64,000 nucleotides of DNA from VRUE01 sp963725085 (GTDB lineage Bacteria > Actinomycetota > Thermoleophilia > Solirubrobacterales > 70-9). The stretch covers positions 1-64,000 of the forward strand of contig CAVRXM010000005.1 of the NCBI GenBank assembly GCA_963725085.1, given 5' to 3'. The position numbers were made by a program, and so were the translations under genes. Position 1 is the stretch's first letter, and every line of letters starts with the position of its first letter. Shown here in pieces: positions 33,368 to 41,750 of the stretch. The notes under the pieces are model-generated. The model was not told the DNA's origin and ran no database searches. It saw nothing but the letters and a program-made list of their open reading frames with translations.

Positions 33368-34117
33368 ATGCCAAGAATCGCTCCATCCCGGCTTGCCGCA
33401 GCGTGCGCGCTGGCCGTCTTCCTGTTGCTCTCGACCGCAGCGATCGCCGTCGCCAAGGGAGTCAGCGCCGATCTGCGCGTCGTCGGCGCCGGCGGCAGGA
33501 CGCTGGCCGAAGAGACGCTCCGGACGGGCACGACCAAGGTCCCGACCAGCCCGAAGGCGACCTGTCTCGGCAAGGGTTCGGGCGGCAGCGGCAGGGCCGT
33601 CTCGGTCAAGGGCCCGACCGCGCTCGGCCTGCTGGCCCAGGCCGCGAGGTCGACATCGTCGCTGCGGCCGCTGCTGGTGACCGACGCGTTCGAGTCCGAA
33701 TTCGGCCTCGGGATCTGCGGAATCGGCGGCGGCATGTCGACGTCGAAGAAGTCCTGGTACCTGAAGGTGAACCACGAGAACCCCGAACTGGGCGGCGACT
33801 CGGTGAAGCTGAAGAAGGGCGACGAAGTGCTGTGGGCGCTCGCCCCGTTCCCGTACCCGAACGAGCTGGTGCTGGAAGCGCCGTCGGAAGCGACCGCCGG
33901 GGTGCCGTTCGAGGTCCGGGTCCTCTCCTTCAGCGACAGCGGCAAGCGCAAGCCGGCGGCGGGGGCGACGATCCCCGGCGCGACCGGGCCGACCGCGTCC
34001 GACGGAAGGGCGACCGTCATCCTCACCGCGCCGGCGAAGCTGGTCGCCGGCCACGGCAAGGACATTCCCTCCAACGGGGTCGCGGTCTGCATGCTCGGGG
34101 TATGCCCGCAGGGCTGA
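33368..34117 (+). CDS. Secreted DUF4430-like protein with Ig-like tail
   Basis: A 249-residue exported protein and first gene of the B12 riboswitch operon. The signal peptide (about 1-30) ends near STAAIAVAKG. The DUF4430-like region (about 33-165) shows GPTALGLLAQAAR, CGIGGGMSTSKKSWYLKVNHENPELGG and LKKGDEVLWALAPF. An Ig-like domain follows (VLEAPSEATAGVPFEVRVLSFS). DUF4430 is the fold of the beta domain of human transcobalamin and intrinsic factor, so cobalamin binding is inferred. The ATG at 33368 has aggaaaggg upstream. Confidence 0.75.
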   Translation: MPRIAPSRLAAACALAVFLLLSTAAIAVAKGVSADLRVVGAGGRTLAEETLRTGTTKVPTSPKATCLGKGSGGSGRAVSVKGPTALGLLAQAARSTSSLRPLLVTDAFESEFGLGICGIGGGMSTSKKSWYLKVNHENPELGGDSVKLKKGDEVLWALAPFPYPNELVLEAPSEATAGVPFEVRVLSFSDSGKRKPAAGATIPGATGPTASDGRATVILTAPAKLVAGHGKDIPSNGVAVCMLGVCPQG

Positions 34118-34124
34118 TCCGGTG

Positions 34125-35042
34125 ATGGGGCGCAGCCCGGCGATCGCGATCGCGCTGCTCTCGGCGGCGCTCGCGGTCGCCGGCTGCGGCCTCGGCCCCG
34201 GCGATGAACTCGGCCGGGTGGAACTGACGGTGACCCGCGACTACGGGTCGGGGGAGGTGGTCCCTCCGGTCACCGACGAGGTGAACGAATCGGACACTGT
34301 GATGCGGGTGCTGGAACGAAACGCGGACATCACAACTCGCTACGGCGGCGGCTTCGTGCAGTCGATCGAAGGGATCGAGGGCGAATACGGCGGCGGCAGC
34401 TCGCTCGACTGGTTCTTCTACGTGGACGGGGTCGAGTCGACCGTCGGCGCCGCCGACTTCGACCTGGGCGGCGATGAGGCGATCTGGTGGGACTACCGCG
34501 ACTGGTCGGCGACGCTCTCGGTCCCGGCGGTGGTCGGCTCCTGGCCGCAGCCCTTCACCGGGGGCTACGAGGGCCACGAGCACCCGACCGCCGTCGAGTG
34601 CCGTGGCGGCGGCGCGGCCTGCGCCGCGGTCGAGGCCCGGCTGCGGGACGCGGGCGCGACGCTCGCCGGCGGGGAAGGCGGGCCGGGAGCGATCCGGGTC
34701 CTGGTCGGGCCCTGGGGGCGGCTTCGCTCCGACCCCGCCGCGGCTCAGCTCGAGGCCGGGCCGCAGGGCAGCGGCGTCTTCGCCCGATTCGAGGCCAAGG
34801 GCGACGGGGAGGTGCTTGTCGGCCTCGATCAGGCGGGCGACCCGAGGGGCTCGTTCGGCCCCGATGCGGGCCTGGTGGCGGCGACCCGTCGCGGTGGCGC
34901 GCCGCCGACCTGGCTCGTGACCGGAGCCCGGGCGAGCGGGGTCGAGGCCGCCGCCGGGCTCCTCGACGCAGCCTCGCTGCGGGACCATTACGCGGTCGCC
35001 ACCGAGGGCGGGGAGGTGACCCCGCTGCCGCTGGGATCATGA
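34125..35042 (+). CDS. DUF4430-domain lipoprotein
   Basis: A 305-residue lipoprotein. The signal and lipobox (LSAALAVAGC, Cys about 22) predict lipid anchoring on the outer face. The DUF4430 domain (about 30-135) contains VELTVTRDYGSGEV, DTVMRVLERNADITTRYGGGFVQSIEGIEG, SLDWFFYVDGVES and GDEAIWWDYRDW. An alpha/beta domain of about 170 residues follows and was not recognised. It lies 7 bp after the previous gene and overlaps EcfT by ATGA. It is the likely anchored partner for substrate capture with the S component at 37601. Confidence 0.8.
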   Translation: MGRSPAIAIALLSAALAVAGCGLGPGDELGRVELTVTRDYGSGEVVPPVTDEVNESDTVMRVLERNADITTRYGGGFVQSIEGIEGEYGGGSSLDWFFYVDGVESTVGAADFDLGGDEAIWWDYRDWSATLSVPAVVGSWPQPFTGGYEGHEHPTAVECRGGGAACAAVEARLRDAGATLAGGEGGPGAIRVLVGPWGRLRSDPAAAQLEAGPQGSGVFARFEAKGDGEVLVGLDQAGDPRGSFGPDAGLVAATRRGGAPPTWLVTGARASGVEAAAGLLDAASLRDHYAVATEGGEVTPLPLGS

Positions 35043-35908
35043 TCAGGTCACCGTTCGCATACAGCCCGAGGCCGGGGCCGCTGCAGGCGGCCTCGCCCGG
35101 CGCCGCGGTCGCCTACCTCGGATCGCTGGTCGCGGTCGCGTTCCTCTACTCGAGCCCGATCGTCCTCGCCGGGGTCGGGGTCGCCGCGGTCGGCGCCGGG
35201 CTGCTGGCGGGCGCGCCGCGCGCGGTCCGCGCCGCGCTCTGGATGGGGCTGACCCTCGGCATCCTGATCGTCGCCGTCAACGCGCTCGTCGTCAGCAGCG
35301 GCGAGACCGTGCTCGCCCGGCTCGGCGATTGGCCGATCCTCGGCCGCGTCGACGTCACCGCCGAGGCGATCGCCGAGGGGGCCGTCCTCGCCCTCCGGGC
35401 GCTGGTGGTCCTCGTCGCGTTCGCCGTCTACTCGGCCTGCGTCGACCCCGATCGGGTCCTTCGCGCCCTGCGCCCGGTCGCCGGCCGCTCGGCGCTGACC
35501 GCGACCCTGGTCTCGCGCCTGGTTCCGGTCGCCGCCGCCGACGCGGCCCGGCTTCGCGACGCGGCGCAACTGCGCGGGCCCGGCGCCGCGCCGGTCGGAA
35601 AGGCGCCGCTGGCAAGGCGGCTTCTCGCCGGCTCGCTCGATCGCGCCGTCGACGTCGCCGCGACGCTCGAGCTTCGCGGCTACGGCCTCGCCTCGCCGCG
35701 GTTCGCAGCGAGGCGCGATCGCTCCCGCCACGATCGCCGCTTCTACGCGGTGGCCGCGGCGGTGATCGGCCTCGCGGTAGCCGGACTCGCCACCGGGGCC
35801 GGCGGCTTCGACGCCTACCCGACCGTTCGCCTCGACGCCGACGTCGCGACGGTGGCGCTGGCTGCTCTCATCGCCCTCGCGGGCCTGGCCCCCTGGCGCC
35901 GTGGCTGA
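35039..35908 (+). CDS. ECF transporter T component (EcfT/CbiQ family)
   Basis: A 289-residue membrane protein with about six spans. The EcfT coupling motifs are present: first ARLRDAAQLRG (A-R-G type) near 175-186, then ATLELRGYGL near 211-220, which contact the two ATPase subunits. It overlaps the upstream lipoprotein by ATGA and the downstream ATPase by 8 bases. It couples ATP hydrolysis to the toppling S component in vitamin import. Confidence 0.9.
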   Translation: MIRSPFAYSPRPGPLQAASPGAAVAYLGSLVAVAFLYSSPIVLAGVGVAAVGAGLLAGAPRAVRAALWMGLTLGILIVAVNALVVSSGETVLARLGDWPILGRVDVTAEAIAEGAVLALRALVVLVAFAVYSACVDPDRVLRALRPVAGRSALTATLVSRLVPVAAADAARLRDAAQLRGPGAAPVGKAPLARRLLAGSLDRAVDVAATLELRGYGLASPRFAARRDRSRHDRRFYAVAAAVIGLAVAGLATGAGGFDAYPTVRLDADVATVALAALIALAGLAPWRRG

Positions 35909-37604
35909 GCTCGGCGCCACCACCGCCCGTGCGGTCCCGGCGCTCTCGCTCGACGCGGTCGGATACTCCTACCCCAACGCCGCGCGCGCCGCCCTCGACG
36001 ACGTCTCGCTGGAGGTCGGCGCCGGCGAGCTCGTCGTCCTCGCCGGGAGATCGGGCTGCGGCAAGACGACGTTGCTGCGCGCGGCCTGCGGCCTCGTCCC
36101 GCACTTCCACGGCGGCGAGATCTCGGGCCGGATCGAGGTCGGCGGCCTCGACGCGATCGAGTCGGGCCCCGGCGAGCTCGCCGCCGCGGTCGGCTACGTC
36201 GCCCAGGACCCCGAGACCCAGGTCGTCTCGACCACCGTCTCGGCCGAGCTCGAGCTGCCCCTGGAGCTCCGCGGCGAGGCGCCGGCGGCGCGGGCGCGTG
36301 CGGTCGAGGAGGTCGCCCTCGCCCTCGCGATCCCCGAGCTGCTGGGCAGGACCGTCGACACCCTCTCTGGCGGCGAGCTGCAGCGGGTGGCGCTGGCGGC
36401 GGCGCTCGTCACGCGCCCCGCCGTCGTCCTCCTCGACGAGCCGACCTCCCAGCTCGACCCCGTCGCCGGCGACGAGCTGATCTGGCTGCTGCGGCGGCTG
36501 AACGAGGAGTGGGGGGTGACGATCCTGCTTGCCGAGCACCGGCTCGAGCGCTGCCTCGCGGCAGCCGATCGCGTCGTCGCGATGGACGCCGGCAGCATCT
36601 GTTTCGATGGCCACCCGGGCAAGTTCCTCGCCTGGGCCGCCTCGGTCGACCCCGCACTGGAGACGCCTGGGGCCCGCCTCTTCTCCCTCGCCGGGTTGTC
36701 ACCACTCCCGACCGGGGTCCGCGATGCGCGACAACAGCTCGCAGCTCCAGGGCGGGGTGGGGGGGATGTCGGCACCCCTCCTCCCTCAACTTTTTCGGTC
36801 GGAGGGGTGGGGCACTCGCCGACGGACGCCGAAAAAGTACAAGCCGTTCGGAGGGGCGCCGACATCCCCTCCTCGACGGCTCTCGAGATTCGAGATCTGT
36901 GGGTCGAGCTCGGGGAACCGGGCGAGCGCCGTGACGTCCTGCGGGGGGTGGACCTCAAGGTCGAGCGGGGCGAGCGCGTGGCACTGATGGGGCGCAACGG
37001 GGCCGGGAAGAGCACGTTGCTGCGGGCGGTGGCGGGGCTCGAGAGCGTTGTGAGGGGGAAGGTGGAGGCTCCGGGCGGTGTTGCTCTACTCACCCAGAGC
37101 CCGGGTGACTTCCTGGTTCGCGAGCGGGTCGGGGACGAGCTGCCGGGGGAGGAGGGGCTGGAAGCGCTGCAGGTGGTCGGGCTCGAGGGAAAGGCCGACG
37201 CCGACCCGCGCGACCTCTCCGGTGGCGAGCGGCAGCGGTTGGCGCTGGCGATCGTCCTCGCCGGCGGGATCGACGGCGGCGATCTTCCGGGCCTCGTCGC
37301 CCTCGACGAGCCGACCAGGGGAATGGACCGCGCCCGCAAGGGCGACCTCGCCGCCCTGATCAAACGGCTCGCCGGCGCCGGCGCCGGCGTTGTCGTCGCG
37401 ACCCACGACGTCGAGTTCGCGGCCGGGTTCGCCGACCGCGTCATCCTCCTCGGCGACGGTGTCGTGATCGCCGACGCCGAGAGCGGCGAGGCGCTGTCGG
37501 GTGGCTGGTACTTCGCGACCGAGGTGGCGCGGATCCTCGACCTTCCGGGCGTCATCACCCCAGAGCAGGGGGCCGCCCACATCTCGAAAGGGGCCGCGGA
37601 GTGA
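35901..37604 (+). CDS. Fused double ATPase of the ECF transporter (EcfA-EcfA')
   Basis: A 567-residue protein with two ABC domains. Domain 1 has GRSGCGKTT (about 47-55), LSGGELQ and VVLLDEPTS. Domain 2 has GRNGAGKST (about 362-370), LSGGERQ and LVALDEPTRG. The interdomain linker (about 275-330) is glycine/proline-rich and is encoded by a palindromic DNA element (36761-36872) that stays in frame. GTG start within the end of EcfT. The product supplies both nucleotide-binding domains of the cobalamin-type importer. Confidence 0.9.
   Translation: MAELGATTARAVPALSLDAVGYSYPNAARAALDDVSLEVGAGELVVLAGRSGCGKTTLLRAACGLVPHFHGGEISGRIEVGGLDAIESGPGELAAAVGYVAQDPETQVVSTTVSAELELPLELRGEAPAARARAVEEVALALAIPELLGRTVDTLSGGELQRVALAAALVTRPAVVLLDEPTSQLDPVAGDELIWLLRRLNEEWGVTILLAEHRLERCLAAADRVVAMDAGSICFDGHPGKFLAWAASVDPALETPGARLFSLAGLSPLPTGVRDARQQLAAPGRGGGDVGTPPPSTFSVGGVGHSPTDAEKVQAVRRGADIPSSTALEIRDLWVELGEPGERRDVLRGVDLKVERGERVALMGRNGAGKSTLLRAVAGLESVVRGKVEAPGGVALLTQSPGDFLVRERVGDELPGEEGLEALQVVGLEGKADADPRDLSGGERQRLALAIVLAGGIDGGDLPGLVALDEPTRGMDRARKGDLAALIKRLAGAGAGVVVATHDVEFAAGFADRVILLGDGVVIADAESGEALSGGWYFATEVARILDLPGVITPEQGAAHISKGAAE
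36761..36872. repeat. In-frame palindromic element encoding the ATPase linker
   Basis: The outer arms 36761-36781 and 36850-36872 are complementary with few mismatches (core gatgtcgg/ccgacatc). An inner perfect pair actttttcgg (36789-36798) and ccgaaaaagt (36829-36838) is nested inside. The element keeps the reading frame open and encodes a low-complexity linker. Base use (poly-G, TTTTT) differs from the flanks, which suggests insertion of a mobile palindrome. Confidence 0.65.
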
Positions 37605-39472
37605 GCTGGGAGCTCGCCAGCTTCCTGATCCTCGGCGGCGTTCTCCTCGCCGGGTTCGCCTGGTACGAGCGTTCGCGACCGCCGTCGCAGGTCGTCGCCC
37701 TCGTCGCGGCGCTCGCGGCGCTCGCGATCGCAGGGCGAGTCGCGTTCGCCGCCTTCCCGAACGTGAAGCCGACGACCGACATCGTCATCCTCGCCGGCTA
37801 CGCGCTCGGGCCGGCGCCAGGGTTCGCCGTCGGCGGCCTCACCGCGCTCGTCTCCAACCTCTGGTTCGGGCAGGGGCCCTGGACGCCCTGGCAGATGGCC
37901 GGCTGGGGAATGTGCGGCGTCTACGGCGCGATCCTGGCCCTCCCGCGGCGCGAGATCGGCCGCGTCACTCTTGCCGTCGCATGCGGTCTTGCGGGGATCG
38001 CGTACGGAGCGCTCCTAAACTTCTCGTTGATGGCGACCTATGGCGGCGACCTCTCGGTGCAGCGCTTTGCGGCGCTCGAGTCGCGGGCGATCCCGTTCGA
38101 CCTCGCCCACGCGGCCGGCAACGTCTTCTTCGCGCTGATCGCCGGGCCGGCGATGCTGCGGATGCTGGTCCGCTTCCGCGAGCGGTTCGAGTGGAGGGCC
38201 CGGACGCCGGCCGTGGTCGGGACGCTCCTCGCCGCCCTGGCCCTGGTCAGCGCCCTCCCGGCCCATGCAAGGGGGGCGACGGGAGCGGAAGGGGCGGCCG
38301 GCTGGCTGGTCTCGGTCCAGAACAGCGACGGCGGTTGGGGCAGCAGCGCCGGCAGCGGCTCGAGCCCCTCGATCACCGGTTGGGTGATGCTCGGCCTCGA
38401 GGCGGCGGGCCGCAACCCGCTCGACGTCTCGAGGGGCGGCAAGACCCCGGTCGACTACCTGCGCACCACGGTCGGGCAGATCGAAAGCAGCGGCGATTAC
38501 GCGCGCACGATCCTCGCCCTCGAGGGCGCGGGCGTCGATGTTCACGCCTTCGGCGGGCGCAACCTCATCAGCGCCCTCGCCAACCGGCGTGGCAGCAACG
38601 GCTCCTGGGAAGGGTGGCCGGGTACGACGGCCTACGCGGTCCTCGCCCTGCGCGCGGCGGGGGACACCGGTGACCTCGACAAGTCCCTCTCCTGGTTGGC
38701 CCAGGTCCAGAACAGCGACGGCGGTTGGGGGGATGAACGGGGCAAGCCCAGCACGCCCGACAACACCGGGGCGGTGATGGAGGCGATGCGGAGCTCGAAG
38801 ATCTCCCAGCAGGGGCTCTCGTTCCTGCGCGGGTCCCAGCTCTCCAGCGGCGGCTTCGCACTCGGCGCCTCGGGGCCCGCGAACTCGCAATCGACGGCGT
38901 GGGCGGCCCAGGGAATGACCGCCATCGGAACCGACCCCGGGTCGATCACGAGAAGCGGGAACTCGGCGATCGACTATCTACTCGCGCGCCAGTCCTCGGA
39001 CGGCCACTTCAGCTACTCCTCCTCGAGCAACCAGACCCCGGTCTGGGTCACCGGCCAGGTCCTGCCCGCGGTCACCGGCAAGGCGTTCCCGATCTCGCCA
39101 CCGCCGCGCGAACCGAAGCCGAAACCGGCCCCGAGCGAACCCGAAGAATCTTCCTCCGGGCCGCTGGTCCCGCCGTCCTCGGTGACTCCGTCGATCCCTC
39201 CGAGCGTCCCCTCGGGAGGCGGCAGCTCGGGATCCGGATCGGGCTCGGGCGGGACGCAGCCGCTGACCCCGCCCGCGGCCAGCCCCGGGCCGCCGGTCCC
39301 GGTCACCCCGGGGGCCGAGGGAGCCGAACCGGAACAGCCGGCCGCGCCGCCATTCGAAGCCACCGGCGCGCCCCCCGGGCCGTCGCCGGCGGCGCCGATC
39401 GGGGTCGGTGTCGGCGCCGGCGCACTGGCTCTGGGCAGCGTCCTCTTCTTCGGCCGCCGCTTCGGCTGGTAG
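37601..39472 (+). CDS. ECF S component fused to an external alpha/alpha-toroid (transcobalamin-like)
   Basis: A 623-residue fusion. Residues 1-205 form an ECF substrate-binding S component with six spans (AGRVAFAAFPNVKPTTDIVILAGYALGP, FGQGPWTPWQMAGWG). Residues about 215-490 form a prenyltransferase/squalene-cyclase-like alpha/alpha-toroid with repeats GWLVSVQNSDGGWG, WLAQVQNSDGGWG and LARQSSDGHFSY. Residues 497-595 are a Pro/Ser/Gly-rich linker, and a last span (about 600-618) anchors the C-terminus before RRFGW. Transcobalamin pairs such a toroid with a DUF4430 beta domain; here DUF4430 proteins are encoded upstream. GTG start overlapping the ATPase by 4 bases. Confidence 0.85.
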   Translation: MSWELASFLILGGVLLAGFAWYERSRPPSQVVALVAALAALAIAGRVAFAAFPNVKPTTDIVILAGYALGPAPGFAVGGLTALVSNLWFGQGPWTPWQMAGWGMCGVYGAILALPRREIGRVTLAVACGLAGIAYGALLNFSLMATYGGDLSVQRFAALESRAIPFDLAHAAGNVFFALIAGPAMLRMLVRFRERFEWRARTPAVVGTLLAALALVSALPAHARGATGAEGAAGWLVSVQNSDGGWGSSAGSGSSPSITGWVMLGLEAAGRNPLDVSRGGKTPVDYLRTTVGQIESSGDYARTILALEGAGVDVHAFGGRNLISALANRRGSNGSWEGWPGTTAYAVLALRAAGDTGDLDKSLSWLAQVQNSDGGWGDERGKPSTPDNTGAVMEAMRSSKISQQGLSFLRGSQLSSGGFALGASGPANSQSTAWAAQGMTAIGTDPGSITRSGNSAIDYLLARQSSDGHFSYSSSSNQTPVWVTGQVLPAVTGKAFPISPPPREPKPKPAPSEPEESSSGPLVPPSSVTPSIPPSVPSGGGSSGSGSGSGGTQPLTPPAASPGPPVPVTPGAEGAEPEQPAAPPFEATGAPPGPSPAAPIGVGVGAGALALGSVLFFGRRFGW

Positions 39473-39487
39473 CTCCGGGTTGCCGTG

Positions 39488-39997
39488 ATGGACGTCGAGA
39501 GGGCGATCCGTACGCGCCGCACCCACAAGGCGTTCGGCGCCGAACCGCTCGATCGCGAGGAGCTCGAAGCGCTGCTGGAGCTGGCGCGATGGGCGCCGAA
39601 CCACAATCTGACCGCGCCGTGGCGCTTCCGCGTGCTCGGGCCGGAATCACTCGCCGCCCTCAAGCAGGCCGCCGGCCCGGAGGGCGCCGCCAAGCTCGAT
39701 CGGGCCCCGACCCTCGTCGTCGTCTCGGCCGTCCTCGATGGCGACCCCGTTCAGGACGAGGAGGACCTGCACGCGACCGCGGTCGCCTCCTACATCGTCC
39801 TGCTCGCCGCCCATGCGCGCGGCCTCGCCGGGTACTGGCGAACCCCCGCGGTGCTCCGCACCGAGGAGGGGCGGCGCGCGGTCGGCCTCGGCGACGGGGA
39901 GCACTTCGTCGGCCTCCTCCACCTCGGGCCGCCGCGCCAGGAGAAAGCCCCGCCGGAGCGGCCGCCGGTCGACCAGGTGACCGAGTTCTTGCCTTGA
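39488..39997 (+). CDS. Nitroreductase family protein
   Basis: A 169-residue FMN-dependent oxidoreductase (VERAIRTRRTHKAFGAEPLDREELEALLELARWAPNHNLTAPWRF, then YWRTP and HFVGLLHLG). It lies 15 bp after the S component and could belong to the B12 operon. BluB, which makes the lower ligand of B12, is in the same superfamily, but this sequence reads as a generic short nitroreductase. GTG at 39485 or ATG at 39488. A 66-bp repeated element starts at its stop codon. Confidence 0.8.
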   Translation: MDVERAIRTRRTHKAFGAEPLDREELEALLELARWAPNHNLTAPWRFRVLGPESLAALKQAAGPEGAAKLDRAPTLVVVSAVLDGDPVQDEEDLHATAVASYIVLLAAHARGLAGYWRTPAVLRTEEGRRAVGLGDGEHFVGLLHLGPPRQEKAPPERPPVDQVTEFLP

Positions 39998-40060
39998 GCG
40001 CGGAGCGAGAAAGCGTCGCAATCTGGTTCTTCGCGCCGCGAGCGAAGCGCGAAATTTGTG
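39995..40060 (+). repeat. Stop-codon-associated intergenic repeat, copy A
   Basis: It begins with the TGA of the nitroreductase gene and reads tgagcgcggagcgag, a variable middle, then gcgccgcgagcgaagcgcga. Copies lie at 49536-49602 and, inverted, at 56871-56938. It fills the space up to the next gene. Confidence 0.75.
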
Positions 40061-40079
40061 CGACTCATGGAGATCTTCG

Positions 40080-41750
40080 ATGATCTCGCGCGCGGCAGCG
40101 ATCGAGGCGGTCGCCGGGGAGCGCTTCGAGGTAGTGGTGATCGGCGGCGGGATCACCGGCGCCGGGGTCGCCCTCGACGCCGCCTCCCGCGGCTACTCGG
40201 TGGCGCTGCTCGAGCGCGGCGATTACGCGATCGGGACCTCGAGCCGGTCCTCGAAGATGGTCCACGGGGGCCTCCGCTATCTGCAGAACCTCGATCTCGG
40301 GCTGGTCCGCGAGGCGCTGCTCGAGCGCCAGCTGATGGTCCAGCTCGCCCCCCACCTCGTCTACCCGACGCCCTTCCTCGTCCCCTCGTTCGGCGAGGAC
40401 CGCCGTGACCGCAAAATCGGGATCGGGCTGAACATGTACGACGTGATGGCGACGACACGGGTCGGCCGCGGCCGTCGCGAGATGCGCTCCTCGAAGGAGG
40501 AGGACGAGGAGTTCTACTGGTCGCCCGACCGCCACCGGACGATCGGCCGCGAGGAGCTGCTCGAGATGGTCCCGGCGCTCGAGCCTCGCGATCCCAACGA
40601 CGCCTACCTCTTCTACGACTGCCAGACCGACGACGTCCGTCTCGTCCTCACCGTGCTCGGCGAGGCGGAGCGATTCGGCGCGGTGATGCTGAACGGAGCC
40701 GAGGTGATGGAGCTGCTCTGGGAGAGGGGGAAAGCCAGCGGCGTCGCCTTCGTCGAGGCCGAGTCGGGCGAGCGGATCGAGGTCGCGGCCGACAACGTCG
40801 TCAACGCGACCGGCGTCTGGGCCGACATACTCCGCCCCGAGGAGGTGATCGAGGAGGAGGACGTGCCGCGGATCAAGCCGAGCCGCGGCACCCACGTCCT
40901 GCTCGATCGCGCCGATCTCTCGACCGGCTCGGCCGCGTGCATAGTCCCCGCCGGCGAGGGGCGGGCGATCTTCGCCCTGCCCTGGTACGGGCGGACCCTG
41001 GTCGGGACGACCGACAACGACTTCGATGGCGACATCGACCACCCGCACCCCGGCGAGGAGGAAGTCGATTACCTGCTCGACGCCGTCAACACGTTCTTCG
41101 GCACTGAGGTCGGCAGCTCCGACCTGGTCGGCGCCTACGCCGGGGTCCGGCCGCTGATCTCGACCGGCGACCCGAAGAAGTCGGTCGACATCTCGCGCCG
41201 GGCAGAACTGTATGAGACCTCCTCGGGGCTGCTGACGATCACCGGCGGCAAGCTCACGACCTGGCGGCGGATGGCGAGGCAGGTCGTCGACCGGATCGTC
41301 GAGCGCGAGGGGCGCGAGGCGCCCTGCCACACGGCGGAGATCCCGCTCGGGATGGAGGCGCGGACCGAGGACCTCGAGGCGCCGGATGGGGTGGGGGAGG
41401 AGGCGATCTCCCAGCTCGCCTTCCGCTACGGCCACGCGGCGCGGGCGGTGCTCGACCTCGCCTGGAAGGACCCCAAGCTGGCGGCGCCGATCGTCGAGGG
41501 CCGCCCCGACCTCCTCGCCGAGGCCGCGATCGCCGCCCGGCTCGAGCAGGCGCGGACGGTCGCCGACGTCCTCCTGCGCCGCACCCGGCTCGGGCTTCTC
41601 GCCGCGCCGCAGCTGCGCGGCTCCGGCGCCGTGCGTCCGGTCGCTGAGGCGATCGGGTCCGAGCTCGGCTGGTCGCGGCGGCGGGTCAAGGCCGAGGCCG
41701 AGGCGTGGCCGGCCGCCGCAGCCGACGCCGGTATCGACCTCGCCGCCTAG
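40080..41750 (+). CDS. glpD: FAD-dependent glycerol-3-phosphate dehydrogenase
   Basis: A 556-residue enzyme that oxidises glycerol 3-phosphate to dihydroxyacetone phosphate at the membrane, passing electrons to quinone. It has the FAD dinucleotide motif VVVIGGGITGAGVALDAASRGYSVALLERGD, SSRSSKMVHGGLRYL, the PTDND-like TLVGTTDNDFDG, and ITGGKLTTWRRMA. A helical C-terminal domain (about 385-550) completes it. GGAG lies eight bases before the ATG at 40080. No glpK or glpF is near. Confidence 0.9.
   Translation: MISRAAAIEAVAGERFEVVVIGGGITGAGVALDAASRGYSVALLERGDYAIGTSSRSSKMVHGGLRYLQNLDLGLVREALLERQLMVQLAPHLVYPTPFLVPSFGEDRRDRKIGIGLNMYDVMATTRVGRGRREMRSSKEEDEEFYWSPDRHRTIGREELLEMVPALEPRDPNDAYLFYDCQTDDVRLVLTVLGEAERFGAVMLNGAEVMELLWERGKASGVAFVEAESGERIEVAADNVVNATGVWADILRPEEVIEEEDVPRIKPSRGTHVLLDRADLSTGSAACIVPAGEGRAIFALPWYGRTLVGTTDNDFDGDIDHPHPGEEEVDYLLDAVNTFFGTEVGSSDLVGAYAGVRPLISTGDPKKSVDISRRAELYETSSGLLTITGGKLTTWRRMARQVVDRIVEREGREAPCHTAEIPLGMEARTEDLEAPDGVGEEAISQLAFRYGHAARAVLDLAWKDPKLAAPIVEGRPDLLAEAAIAARLEQARTVADVLLRRTRLGLLAAPQLRGSGAVRPVAEAIGSELGWSRRRVKAEAEAWPAAAADAGIDLAA

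Noticed and set aside
36289..36740. Antisense frames through the EcfA gene
   Set aside because: Arginine/proline-rich shadows opposite unmistakable ABC motifs.
39488..39997. BluB (5,6-dimethylbenzimidazole synthase) at the end of the B12 operon
   Set aside because: It is in the nitroreductase superfamily and next to B12 genes, but its N-terminus and length look like a generic short nitroreductase. The BluB-type opening around the flavin site is not seen.
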